Shown one piece after another: positions 1-6,968 of a stretch of DNA of 64,000 bases; position 1 is the stretch's first letter; the number at the start of each line of letters is the position of its first letter. Source of the DNA: Rhodanobacter thiooxydans (lineage in GTDB: Bacteria > Pseudomonadota > Gammaproteobacteria > Xanthomonadales > Rhodanobacteraceae); contig NZ_CP088923.1 of the NCBI RefSeq assembly GCF_021545845.1, positions 1,488,001-1,552,000 on the forward strand. The letters are read 5' to 3'. A model generated the notes under the pieces. The model did not search any database and was not told the DNA's origin. It saw only the letters and a program-made list of their open reading frames with translations. Position numbers and translations under genes: made by a program.

Positions 1-2
1 GC

Positions 3-140
3 ATCGCCGAAACCCAGATCTCCAGCAACTACACCTTCCGTCGCCTGGGCCTGTGGTCACCGCCGCCGTCGGCGGGCACGTCCCGGGGCACGGAGCCACC
101 CGCCCCGCCTTCGAGTGCGGGGCATCCAGCAGGAGGATGA
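3..140 (+). CDS. 3' end of an unidentified gene (partial)
   Basis: An open frame enters from the left edge and stops with TGA at 138-140, giving 45 residues. It begins IAETQISSNYTFRRLGLW and ends in a Pro/Ser/Gly-rich tail. I do not recognise the family. In relatives tldD is often preceded by yhdP or a nitrilase-family gene, but the visible residues match neither convincingly. The stop overlaps the ATG at 137-139 and lies just before the likely start of the next small gene at 143. The frame could be non-coding. Confidence 0.3.
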   Translation: MAETQISSNYTFRRLGLWSPPPSAGTSRGTEPPAPPSSAGHPAGG

Positions 141-142
141 TC

Positions 143-382
143 ATGGCAACCAAGCTCAATCGCGAACAAATACGTGCCGCCAGTACCCCCGCCACTGGCA
201 AGCAGGCCGCCGCACCGCGGCGACGTGAGGCCCGCGAATCCGGGCGGGGAGCCTCCGGGTCCAGAGGCAGAGACGAGCCGACGGTCTATCGTTTCGACCT
301 TGCCGACATCAGGAGCATCGGTGTCGAGCGCAACTCCCCCCTCTGCCTCGTCATTGTGGTGAACCCGCCAAAGCAGAACTGA
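143..382 (+). CDS. hypothetical small protein, 79 aa
   Basis: A strong AGGAGG (131-136) lies 6 nt before ATG 143, which is why I prefer this start to the GTG at 53. The protein starts MATKLNREQIRAAS and has a basic, Arg/Gly-rich low-complexity middle. It ends with a hydrophobic segment (LCLVIVV) and NPPKQN. There is no signal peptide and no domain I recognise. The good ribosome site favours a real gene, while the low-complexity middle and high GC make a chance frame possible. It lies upstream of tldD in the same direction, with 157 nt between them. Confidence 0.4.
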   Translation: MATKLNREQIRAASTPATGKQAAAPRRREARESGRGASGSRGRDEPTVYRFDLADIRSIGVERNSPLCLVIVVNPPKQN

Positions 383-539
383 TCGCCGGGACGAGCCCGC
401 GGCTCGTGTCCGTTCGCCAACTTGAAGTTCCTGAAGACCCGGCCCCGTTGCCGGGCCTTGGCGGTGCGCGGCAATACCATGCGTTGAAACCGGGCGGTAT
501 GCCACCATTACAGGTTCACCGCATTGCATTGGTTTCTGC

Positions 540-1979
540 ATGGATTCCCTGATCACCCTCGCCGAAAGCAAGCTGCTGGCTCCCGGCGGCCTCGCCACCG
601 GCGACCTCGACCGCGTGTTCGGCCAGCTGATGGGCCCGGCAATCGACGCCGCCGACCTGTACTTCCAGCATTCGCGCAGCGAGTCGTGGACGCTGGAGGA
701 GGGCATCGTCAAGGACGGCAGCCACTCGATCGAGCAGGGCGTGGGCGTGCGTGCGATCTCCGGCGAGAAGACCGGCTTCGCCTATTCCGACGAGATCGTG
801 CTGCCGCAGCTGCTGGAAGCGTCGAAGGCCGCGCGCGCGATCGCCCGCGACGGCCAGGGCGCCGGCCAGCCGCTGGCGCTGCATGGTGCGCGCGCGCTGT
901 ACCCGGCGATCGACCCGGTCGAGAGCCTGCCCAACCCCGACAAGATCGCGCTGCTGCGTGAGGTGGATGCGTACGCGCGCTCGCGCGACCCGCGCATCAA
1001 ACAGGTCATCGTCAGCCTGGCCGCCACCATCGACACCGTGCTGATCGCGGCCTCCGACGGTACGCTCGCCGCCGACGTGCGTCCGCTGGTGCGCATCAAC
1101 GTGCAGGTGATCGCCGAAGCCAACGGTCGCCGCGAGCAGGGTTATTCCGGCGGCGGTGGCCGCTACGGCTACCGCGAGCTGATCGAGAACGGCCGCGCGC
1201 TGCGCTTCGCCGACGAGGCGGTGCGCCAGGCACTGGTGAACCTGGATTCGGTCGATGCACCCGCCGGCCAGATGACCGTCGTGCTCGGCCCCGGCTGGCC
1301 CGGCGTGCTGCTGCACGAGGCGATCGGCCACGGCCTGGAAGGCGACTTCAACCGCAAGGGCAGCTCCGCGTTCTCCGGCCGCATTGGCCAGCGCGTGGCG
1401 GCGAAGGGCGTCACCATCGTCGACGACGGCACTCTGGCCGGCCGCCGCGGCTCACTCAGCATCGACGACGAAGGCACCCCCACCGAGTGCACCACGCTGA
1501 TCGAGGACGGCATCCTCAAGGGCTACATGCAGGACAAGTTGAACGCCCGCCTGATGGGCATGGCGCCCACCGGCAACGGCCGCCGCGAATCCTTCACCGC
1601 GCTGCCGATGCCGCGCATGACCAACACCTACATGCGCGCTGGCCAGCACGACCCGGCCGAGATCATCCGCTCGGTGAAGAAGGGCCTGTATGCACCGAAC
1701 TTCGGCGGTGGCCAGGTCGACATCACCAACGGCAAGTTCACCTTCTCCGCCAGCGAGGCGTACCTGATCGAGGATGGCAGGATCACCCGGCCGGTGAAGG
1801 GCGCCACATTGATCGGCAGCGGCCCCGACGTGCTCAATCGCGTGTCGATGATCGGCAACGATCTGGCGCTGGATGAAGGTGTGGGCGTGTGCGGCAAGGA
1901 CGGGCAGAGTGTGCCGGTCGGCGTGGGCCAGCCCACGTTGAAGATCGACTCGATGACGGTAGGTGGCACCGCCTCGTAA
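540..1979 (+). CDS. tldD: metalloprotease TldD
   Basis: TldD is one subunit of the TldD/TldE (PmbA) zinc protease of family U62. In enterobacteria the pair matures microcin B17 and degrades the antitoxin CcdA. The protein has 479 residues, the usual length. The metal site HEAIGH is visible with its first His at about residue 259, followed by GLEGDF and [10 protein letters not shown], which are typical of the family. The glycine-rich C-terminal half ends in a conserved stretch ([17 protein letters not shown]). The partner pmbA lies at 3643-5010 on the same strand, with darP and a DUF1653 gene on the other strand between them. The start ATG 540 gives the expected N-terminus. Confidence 0.97.
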   Translation: MDSLITLAESKLLAPGGLATGDLDRVFGQLMGPAIDAADLYFQHSRSESWTLEEGIVKDGSHSIEQGVGVRAISGEKTGFAYSDEIVLPQLLEASKAARAIARDGQGAGQPLALHGARALYPAIDPVESLPNPDKIALLREVDAYARSRDPRIKQVIVSLAATIDTVLIAASDGTLAADVRPLVRINVQVIAEANGRREQGYSGGGGRYGYRELIENGRALRFADEAVRQALVNLDSVDAPAGQMTVVLGPGWPGVLLHEAIGHGLEGDFNRKGSSAFSGRIGQRVAAKGVTIVDDGTLAGRRGSLSIDDEGTPTECTTLIEDGILKGYMQDKLNARLMGMAPTGNGRRESFTALPMPRMTNTYMRAGQHDPAEIIRSVKKGLYAPNFGGGQVDITNGKFTFSASEAYLIEDGRITRPVKGATLIGSGPDVLNRVSMIGNDLALDEGVGVCGKDGQSVPVGVGQPTLKIDSMTVGGTAS

Positions 1980-2050
1980 GCTTCGCTCCACGATTAGGTC
2001 CAGGGTCCTCGCACTCCACCCTGCGAGGACCACACCGACCTCTCAGTCGC

Positions 2051-2139
2051 CATTCCGGCGAAGGCGACCCAGGCCCCGGTCGTCATTCCGGCGAAGGCCA
2101 CCCCAGTCCCCCGCTCGTCATTCCGGCGAAGGCCGGAAT
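2051..2139. repeat. three spaced copies of a CATTCCGGCGAAGGC repeat
   Basis: The 15-mer CATTCCGGCGAAGGC occurs at 2051-2065, 2084-2098 and 2119-2133. The last copy continues into its own inverted partner (GCCGGAAT), making an 8-bp-stem hairpin at 2120-2139. It resembles the CATTCCCGCGAAAGC element at 12579-12657. The sequence lies downstream of tldD and encodes nothing I can support. Confidence 0.7.
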
Positions 2140-2189
2140 CACACTTGTTGTTGTCGCCCCACGGGCGAAAAGCTTTCGTCTGCCACGGC

Positions 2190-2695
2190 AGCCGAGCCAC
2201 CTTTCTCTGTGTGGCCAGAGAAACGTGGCTCCAAGAGAAGCCACTCCGCTTGGCGCTTGCCGCCCATGAATGGGCGGCAAGTCCGTGAGCCGGGGCCGGG
2301 CTTTTCGAGCGGGTTCGGACAGCCGCTCCTGCGTTGCCTCAACTCCGGCATCCATGCCGTCGCCTGCCCATGCGAAAAGGCGTTGCCATCCCTGGCAACG
2401 TCGCGCTACGCGGCCTGTCGACCCCGACTCGCCGCTGCAGAGGGGCCCCAGGTAGAGCAGCGGGCCATCCTGGCCCGCATTCGGCGCGCAACCGCTGCGT
2501 GGTTGCGAGAGCCAAAGAGCAAGGGCGGGGCATTTTGATGGGATGTGTCACCAACGGTCGCGATTACTTTTATTAATGGTGCGGTCCACGATGGCCTGCG
2601 GTTCTACCGCGGCCTTGCGCCACGCGCTGTGCCCATTCTTTCTGCTTGGGGGGCCTAAGGAAAAAAGCATCGCGCACAAGCCGCGCTCCCACAGG
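2190..2695. repeat. gene-free stretch with degenerate repeat and a half REP
   Basis: This part of the 1980-2704 gap has overlapping short frames in several phases, none with a credible start and ribosome site. It contains local inverted sequence, such as TGGCCAGAGAAACGTGGCT and CGCCCATGAATGGGCG. Near the end, GCATCGCGCACAAGCCGCGC followed by TCCCAC (2667-2693) looks like one arm of the REP family seen at 5026-5091. I read it as decayed repeat DNA rather than a gene. Confidence 0.4.
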
Positions 2696-2704
2696 TACCG
2701 CGCG

Positions 2705-3262
2705 TCAGCCTTCGGCCGAATCGCCCGACTGCGCCAGATCCTTCAGCAGCTGAAAAATCTCCCGATATGCCCGCGGTGGCTTGTTCGGCGTGTCCTTCTC
2801 GATGCGGGCCTGGCGTACCAGCGAGCGCAGGTGCTGGCGGTCGGTGCCGGGGTGTTCGGCGAGCAGGGCGGACAACGCGGTGTCGCCGTCGTCGCCGAGC
2901 AGGCGCTCGCGCAGCGCCTCGATGCGGTGCATGGCGGCGGTTTCCTGGCGCTGCTTGTCGCGGTTCTCGCCGAGTTCGGCGCGCACTGCGGCAAACGCTT
3001 CGTCGTCGTGGCGGCGCATGATCTTGGCGAGGAAGGCGAGCTGGCGCTTGCGCGCGATGTGCGAGGGGATGCGCCGTACGTTGGCGATCTCGTCGCGCAC
3101 GTCGTCGGGCAGATCGAGTTTCGCCAGTCGGGTCGGCGGCAGTTCGATCAGCTGGGCGGCCAGTTCGAGCACGGCCAGTGCCTCGCGGCGCTGTTGGCTG
3201 CGACTGGGGCCGTAATCGGTGTCGTCGAGTTCGTGCTGGTTGCGGCTGCGGCTCGGGCTCAA
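2705..3262 (-). CDS. darP: ribosome biogenesis factor DarP/YjgA (DUF615)
   Basis: DarP binds late 50S assembly intermediates and helps form the peptidyl-transferase region. After an acidic N-terminus the protein reads GPSRSQQRREALAVLELA, then RIPSHIARKRQLAFLAKIMRR, and ends with the family signature DRQHLRSLVRQARIEKD...KPPRAYREIFQLLKDLA. The frame stays open far upstream, but that part overlaps the DUF1653 gene. The only sensible start after that gene's stop is TTG 3262, giving 185 residues, about the E. coli length. The ribosome site is weak, so translation may be coupled to the upstream gene. It lies opposite to and between tldD and pmbA, a common arrangement in this order. Confidence 0.88.
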   Translation of the reverse strand: MSPSRSRNQHELDDTDYGPSRSQQRREALAVLELAAQLIELPPTRLAKLDLPDDVRDEIANVRRIPSHIARKRQLAFLAKIMRRHDDEAFAAVRAELGENRDKQRQETAAMHRIEALRERLLGDDGDTALSALLAEHPGTDRQHLRSLVRQARIEKDTPNKPPRAYREIFQLLKDLAQSGDSAEG

Positions 3263-3290
3263 GGTCGTGGTTCCGGAAGAAGGGCTCGAA

Positions 3291-3542
3291 TCAGACGGGG
3301 GCGCTGCTGGTCGGCCCGGCCTGTTCGCCGTCGGCCTGTTCCAGTGCAAAACGGGCGATTGGTTCGCCGTCCAGTTCGATGGTCTCGTTGAACATCGCGG
3401 CGGGACGCACCCACAGTCCATGGTCGCCGTAGAGCGCCTGGTAGACCACCAGTGGTTCCATCGTCTCGCTGTGGCGGGCAGTACCCAGCACGCGGTAGCG
3501 CTGGCCCTTGTAGTGACGATAGATGCCGGCGGTAGGTTGCAT
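3291..3542 (-). CDS. DUF1653 domain protein, 83 aa
   Basis: A small cytosolic protein of unknown function. The family pattern is clear: GIYRHYKGQRYRVLGTARHSETMEPLVVYQ, then YGDHGLWVRPAAMFNE, typical of DUF1653. That domain occupies roughly residues 5-65. The remaining C-terminus is acidic and unremarkable. It lies 28 nt upstream of darP on the same strand and is probably co-transcribed with it. Its 5' end faces pmbA, whose start is about 100 nt away in the other direction, so the gap carries divergent promoters. Confidence 0.85.
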   Translation of the reverse strand: MQPTAGIYRHYKGQRYRVLGTARHSETMEPLVVYQALYGDHGLWVRPAAMFNETIELDGEPIARFALEQADGEQAGPTSSAPV

Positions 3543-3642
3543 GGCGTTCTCCGCTTTGCATTTGGCCGCCGCGCCCCCACGTTTCGGGGCAGCGGTCGCG
3601 GACCGCTTATTCTACCCGCCTATATCCCAGGAAAACCCCATC

Positions 3643-5010
3643 GTGAGCGAAGTTGCCATCAGCCAGGACCGCAGCCTGCACGAGCTTGACCGCCTGGCCG
3701 AGCTGGCCGAGGACGTGATCCGCCGCGCCCGCATCGCCGGCGCCAGCCAGGCCGAGGTGGCGGCGAGCATCGACACCGGCTTGAGCGTGAACGTGCGCCT
3801 GGGCGAGGTGGAGACGGTGGAGCACACCCGCGACCGCGGTTTCGGCCTGACCGTGTACTTCGGCCAGCGCAAGGGTTCGGCCAGCACCGCCGACCTCCAC
3901 CCCGATTCGATCCAGGCCACACTGGACCAGGCCTGCGCGATCGCCCGCTACACCGAGGAAGACCCGGCCGCGGGGCTGGCCGACGCGACGCGCATGGCAA
4001 TGTCATTCCCCGATCTCGATCTGTGGCATCCGTGGGACATCGACACCGCGCAGGCGATCGAGCTGGGCATCGCCATCGAGGACGCCGGCCGTGCGCACGC
4101 CGGCATCAGCAATTCCGATGGCGCCAGCGTGCAGGCCGGACAGGGGCTGTCGGTGTACGCGAATTCGCACGGCTTCGTCGGGCGCGAGCGCGGCACGCGG
4201 CATGCGCTGTCGCTGGCGCTGATCGCCGGCGACGAGGACGGCATGCAGCGCGACTACTGGTACGACAGTGTGCGTGCCGCCGGCGATTTCATCAGCGCGC
4301 AGGCGCTCGGCGACAAGGCCGCCGAACGCACGCTGGCGCGGCTGGGCGCGCGCGGCCTGTCCACGCGGCAGTGCCGGGTGCTGTTCGCGCCGGAGCTGGC
4401 GCGCGGGCTGGTCGGCCACCTGCTCGGCGCGGTCAGCGGTGGCGCGCTGTACCGCCGCGCCAGCTTCCTGCTCGACCACGCCGGCAAGCCGGTCATGCCG
4501 GCGTGGCTGAACATCGACGAGCGGCCGCATCTGCCGCGCGGGCAGGGCTCGGGCAACTTCGACGCCGAGGGTGTGGCCACCGTCGACAGCGCGCTGGTCG
4601 AGGGCGGCGTGCTGGCGCGCTACGTGCTGGGCAGCTACTCGGCGCGCAAGCTGGGCCTGCAGTCGACCGGCAACGCCGGTGGCGTGCACAACCTGATCGT
4701 GGAGCCGGGCGCGGCCGACGGCGAGCGTAGCGATTTCGCCGGCATGCTGCAGCGCCTGGGCAACGGCCTGCTGGTGACCGAGGTGATGGGGCAGGGGGTG
4801 TCCGTGGTCACCGGCGACTATTCGCGCGGCGCGTCGGGTTTCTGGGTCGAGAACGGCCGCATCGCCTACCCGGTGGAAGGCATCACCATCGCGGCGAACC
4901 TGCGCGAGATGTTCGCCGGCATCGTCGCGGTGGGTACCGACGTCGACCCACGCTCGCACGTCCTGACCGGCTCGATCCTGCTCGACCGCATGACCGTGGC
5001 GGGCGAGTAG
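3643..5010 (+). CDS. pmbA: metalloprotease subunit PmbA/TldE
   Basis: PmbA is the partner of TldD in the two-subunit U62 protease; it has the same fold but lacks the zinc-binding HExxxH. The frame is open from 3523, but GTG 3643 gives MSEVAISQDRSLHELDRLAELAEDVI, the usual N-terminus, and 455 residues, the usual length. Conserved regions are visible: GLSVNVRLGEVETVEHTRDRG and the C-terminal GDYSRGASGFWVENGRIAYP...ANLREMF. The 3' end is overlapped on the other strand by the read-through tail of the RAYT gene. A REP palindrome begins 16 nt after the stop. Confidence 0.95.
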   Translation: MSEVAISQDRSLHELDRLAELAEDVIRRARIAGASQAEVAASIDTGLSVNVRLGEVETVEHTRDRGFGLTVYFGQRKGSASTADLHPDSIQATLDQACAIARYTEEDPAAGLADATRMAMSFPDLDLWHPWDIDTAQAIELGIAIEDAGRAHAGISNSDGASVQAGQGLSVYANSHGFVGRERGTRHALSLALIAGDEDGMQRDYWYDSVRAAGDFISAQALGDKAAERTLARLGARGLSTRQCRVLFAPELARGLVGHLLGAVSGGALYRRASFLLDHAGKPVMPAWLNIDERPHLPRGQGSGNFDAEGVATVDSALVEGGVLARYVLGSYSARKLGLQSTGNAGGVHNLIVEPGAADGERSDFAGMLQRLGNGLLVTEVMGQGVSVVTGDYSRGASGFWVENGRIAYPVEGITIAANLREMFAGIVAVGTDVDPRSHVLTGSILLDRMTVAGE

Positions 5011-5547
5011 GCGCGATTTCCGTATGAGCGCACCCTGTGCGCGATGCTTTTTCGCCCACGTGACGGAGAGCATCGCGCGCAGGGTGCGCTCCAGCCAGAC
5101 GCAGTTCCAGTACGGGTAATCCAGCGCCCGACGCACCAGCCCGGCACGCACGGGGTTGGCGACGATGTATCGCGCCACGGCGATGATGTCCTCTTCCCGG
5201 CGCAGCGCATGGTCGTGGAAACCGCGGCTCCACAACATGCGTCCAGGCCGAAGATCGGCCAGCCGCTTGGCTGAGAGAGCCTTGAAGCGGTTCGTCGCGA
5301 TGGAAAGGCTGTCGCTTTCACCGAGCTGGATCAGGCCGTGCCAATGGTCGGGCATCAGTACCCAGCAAAGCAGGTGCGCATCGCCCCAGGTGCCAGGGTC
5401 GATCGTCAACTGGCACATCGTGCGGGCGAGGTCCGGGTTGCGAAACCAGGGCATGCGCCCGGCCGTCGTGGCCGTCAGCAGATAAACCTGCCCAGGCAGG
5501 GAGACACGCCCCTTGCGCAATGCCCGGTGACCCGGAGGATTCGTCAT
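4003..5547 (-). CDS. REP-associated tyrosine transposase (RAYT) with lost stop codon
   Basis: The first ~155 residues (about 5090-5547) are a complete Y1/HUH transposase of the REP-associated type. They include LLTATTAGRMPWF, the WVLMPDHWHGLIQL motif with the HWH metal ligands, and VARYIVANPVRAGLV with the likely catalytic Tyr. The domain ends in YPYWNCVWL, where relatives usually stop. Here no stop follows. The frame runs through the adjacent REP palindrome and then about 1 kb antisense to pmbA, down to a stop at 4003, for 514 codons. Only the first third should be read as transposase. RAYTs act on the REPs beside them, and this one abuts one such copy. Whether it is still functional is unknown. 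Confidence 0.8.
   Translation of the reverse strand: MTNPPGHRALRKGRVSLPGQVYLLTATTAGRMPWFRNPDLARTMCQLTIDPGTWGDAHLLCWVLMPDHWHGLIQLGESDSLSIATNRFKALSAKRLADLRPGRMLWSRGFHDHALRREEDIIAVARYIVANPVRAGLVRRALDYPYWNCVWLERTLRAMLSVTWAKKHRAQGALIRKSRLLARHGHAVEQDRAGQDVRAWVDVGTHRDDAGEHLAQVRRDGDAFHRVGDAAVLDPETRRAARIVAGDHGHPLPHHLGHQQAVAQALQHAGEIATLAVGRARLHDQVVHATGVAGRLQAQLARRVAAQHVARQHAALDQRAVDGGHTLGVEVARALPARQMRPLVDVQPRRHDRLAGVVEQEAGAAVQRATADRAEQVADQPARQLRREQHPALPRGQAARAQPRQRAFGGLVAERLRADEIAGGTHTVVPVVALHAVLVAGDQRQRQRMPRAALAPDEAVRIRVHRQPLSGLHAGAIGIADAGVRTAGVLDGDAQLDRLRGVDVPRMPQIEIGE
5026..5091. repeat. REP palindrome, copy 1
   Basis: An imperfect inverted repeat with ~23-bp arms (GAGCGCACCCTGTGCGCGAT... paired with ...ATCGCGCGCAGGGTGCGCTC) and one T/C mismatch. 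The loop contains TCGCCCACGTGACGGA. The same sequence recurs at 6795-6861. It lies between the pmbA stop and the end of the RAYT domain, the usual place for a REP mobilised by that enzyme. Confidence 0.88.
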
Positions 5548-5624
5548 TCGGGGACCATCGCCGCCCGATCCCGCCCGATCCAGCGGCGCCTTGCGCGTAT
5601 CCGTGTAGGAGATTCTATGTTGTT

Positions 5625-5630
5625 GGTCAA
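5625..5630 (-). promoter_or_regulatory. -35 half of the circular-junction promoter (IS110 right end)
   Basis: TTGACC on the minus strand overlaps the transposase stop codon. When the two IS ends are joined through one CT core it lies exactly 17 nt before TATGTT of the other end. The promoter would therefore exist only in the excised circle. A 5/6 match to the sigma70 -35 box. Confidence 0.65.
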
Positions 5631-6577
5631 GCCATCTGATGCGCCTTGGCGCGGTAGTTGGACTGGTTTTTGAGCAGCGCGAAGGCGATACGTGCGAGTT
5701 TGCGTCCGAGCGCGACCAGCGCCTGGATGCGGGTCAAGCCACGTGCCATGGCACGCTCGTAGAAGGGTTTCCAGGTGGACGATCGACAAGCGGTCATGGC
5801 GGCCATGTAAAGCAACCGGCGCAGTTCCGGGTCCCCTTTCTTGGTCAGCTTGCGTCGTCCGCTGAAGGTGCCTGACTCGCGGACACGGACGTCCATGCCG
5901 ATGAAGGCGATGTAGGCATCGGCGCTCTTGAAGGCGCCGCGGTGGAAGATCAGGGTCAGGGCGGCGGCGGTGACGGGGCCGATCCCCTCGATCCCCTCAC
6001 AGCGTCGTGCGTCGGCGTTCCAGCCTTGATGCAGCAGTGCCTTCTGCACGCGTTGGTCGATGAGGTGCTGCAGGTGGGCCATCTTGGCCAGCATGGCGCG
6101 CGTGGAGGTCTTTAGCTCCGGCAGGCATTGCAGGCTCTGACGCAAGGTCGTTTGTGCCTGAACCAGCACGGCGCGACGGCGCAGTAGACGCTGGACCGTG
6201 GCATAGCCCGCTGGCGGCGGGGTCCACGCCCGCAGATCGCTCTTTTCATGCGTGAGGTAGCGCAATAGCAAGGCGGCGTCCGACGCATCGGTCTTGGCTC
6301 GTCCGCCGATGCTTTCGCGGTAGCGCTTCAGCCGCAGGCCATCAATCACGTAGATCGAATGCCCCAACGCGTGAGCCCGCTCGACCAGCAGGACGTGAAA
6401 GACGTTGGTCGCTTCCACCGCCAGGCACACGGGGCCGGCCAGCGTCTTGAGGTAGCGGTCGATCGCCTTGCGTTCATTGCTCAACTTCACCACATCCGAC
6501 GACCAGGACTGGCGAATCACCAGCTCCGCCTTGGCCACATCGGCGCCAATCAATCGAGCTTCAACATGCATTGCCAT
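5627..6577 (-). CDS. IS110-family transposase (DEDD recombinase)
   Basis: The protein has 316 residues in two parts. The N-terminal RuvC-like DEDD domain has Asp13 (GADVAK), Glu55 (AVEAT), and Asp97 and Asp100 (KTDASDA). The C-terminal Transposase_20 domain has the helix-hairpin GIEGIGPVTAAAL, and FIGMDVRVRESGTFSGRRKLTKKGDPELRRLL carries the conserved Ser-Gly. In this family the enzyme cuts and rejoins donor and target DNA using a structured RNA from the element's non-coding end. The start ATG 6577 follows GGGAG; ATG 6571 is an alternative. All catalytic residues are present and the frame is intact, so the enzyme looks active. Confidence 0.95.
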   Translation of the reverse strand: MAMHVEARLIGADVAKAELVIRQSWSSDVVKLSNERKAIDRYLKTLAGPVCLAVEATNVFHVLLVERAHALGHSIYVIDGLRLKRYRESIGGRAKTDASDAALLLRYLTHEKSDLRAWTPPPAGYATVQRLLRRRAVLVQAQTTLRQSLQCLPELKTSTRAMLAKMAHLQHLIDQRVQKALLHQGWNADARRCEGIEGIGPVTAAALTLIFHRGAFKSADAYIAFIGMDVRVRESGTFSGRRKLTKKGDPELRRLLYMAAMTACRSSTWKPFYERAMARGLTRIQALVALGRKLARIAFALLKNQSNYRAKAHQMA

Positions 6578-6599
6578 GAGGGGTTCTCCCGGGTAGCTT

Positions 6600-6783
6600 T
6601 CAGGGCGCTTGCCGGGAACTCACCTGCGCTGGCTTGCCACAAATCGTCGGTCCCAAAGGCCGATAGATTCCTTATTGGCGCTGGTGGTGAGGGGCGGGAC
6701 GAAGTCTCCTACCGTCTGTGCCTTTGGCCAGATGCGAACCTGGTCCCTCCACCCCGGCAAGCTCTTTCTCGCTTGCCGGGACC
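6600..6783 (-). ncRNA. candidate bridge RNA of the IS110 element
   Basis: Read on the minus strand, the non-coding left end starts just after the -10 half. It folds into a 10-bp hairpin (6753-6762 with 6771-6780), then two stem-closed internal loops. Loop 1 is closed by GGGAC/GUCCC and carries GUAGGAG (6706-6712), complementary to the target sequence CTCCTAC. Loop 2 is closed by CACCAGCGC/GCGCAGGUG and carries GGAAUCU (6665-6671), matching the element's own right end plus core (GAATCT). On its other side is GGCAAG (6633-6638), which pairs with CTTG(T) at the left end. This order and shape match IS621-type bridge RNAs, as does the length of ~180 nt. The left-target guide is not clear, and expression is inferred. 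Confidence 0.7.
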
Positions 6784-6784
6784 A

Positions 6785-6790
6785 AACATA
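6785..6790 (-). promoter_or_regulatory. -10 half of the circular-junction promoter (IS110 left end)
   Basis: TATGTT on the minus strand, 4/6 to the -10 consensus. It pairs with TTGACC from the other end at 17-nt spacing once the element circularises. Transcription would start a few nucleotides later, right before the 5' hairpin of the candidate bridge RNA. Confidence 0.65.
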
Positions 6791-6794
6791 CAAG

Positions 6795-6861
6795 CGCACC
6801 CTGTGCGCGATGCCTTTTCGCCCACGTGACGGAGAGCATCGCGCGCAGGGTGCGCTCCTAC
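6795..6861. repeat. REP palindrome, copy 2 (split by the IS110 element)
   Basis: This is the same palindrome as at 5026-5091, here ending in GCGCTCCTAC. Its first 7 bases (GTAGGAG) are at 5605-5611, separated from the rest by the IS110 element. Rejoined, the arms are 26 nt with one mismatch. It lies upstream of the DUF4870 gene. Confidence 0.88.
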
Positions 6862-6968
6862 AGACGCTGGGCGGGGTGACAGGTTCTTGCCGCAAAGCGG
6901 AGCGAGCCTTGTTAGCACCGGCACGACCGGCAAGCGGCCGGTGAGCTTCGACGAAGAAGGAGATGCGC

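Larger units (their letters stand above)
5612..6794 (-). mobile_element. IS110-family element inserted in a REP arm
   Basis: The element carries one transposase gene (5627-6577) and a ~215-bp non-coding end upstream of it. The ends can be fixed because the target can be rebuilt. GTAGGAG at 5605-5611 joins CGCACCCTGTGCGCGATGC starting at 6795 and restores a REP whose 26-nt arms differ by one base. The dinucleotide AG (CT on the transposase strand) occurs at both junctions, 5610-5611 and 6793-6794. That is the single core expected for IS110 elements, which make no long target duplication and have no terminal inverted repeats. The short end beyond the stop codon is only 15 bp. This is the IS110-group layout, as opposed to the IS1111 group. 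Confidence 0.9.

Noticed and set aside
1963..2576. Several 60-190-codon frames after tldD
   Set aside because: They overlap each other in three phases, consist of repeat sequence and have no ribosome sites.
6726..6745. Left-target guide of the bridge RNA
   Set aside because: AGGUUCGCAUCU lies in the right place but matches the left target (AGGGTGCGCT) only with gaps, so it is not claimed.
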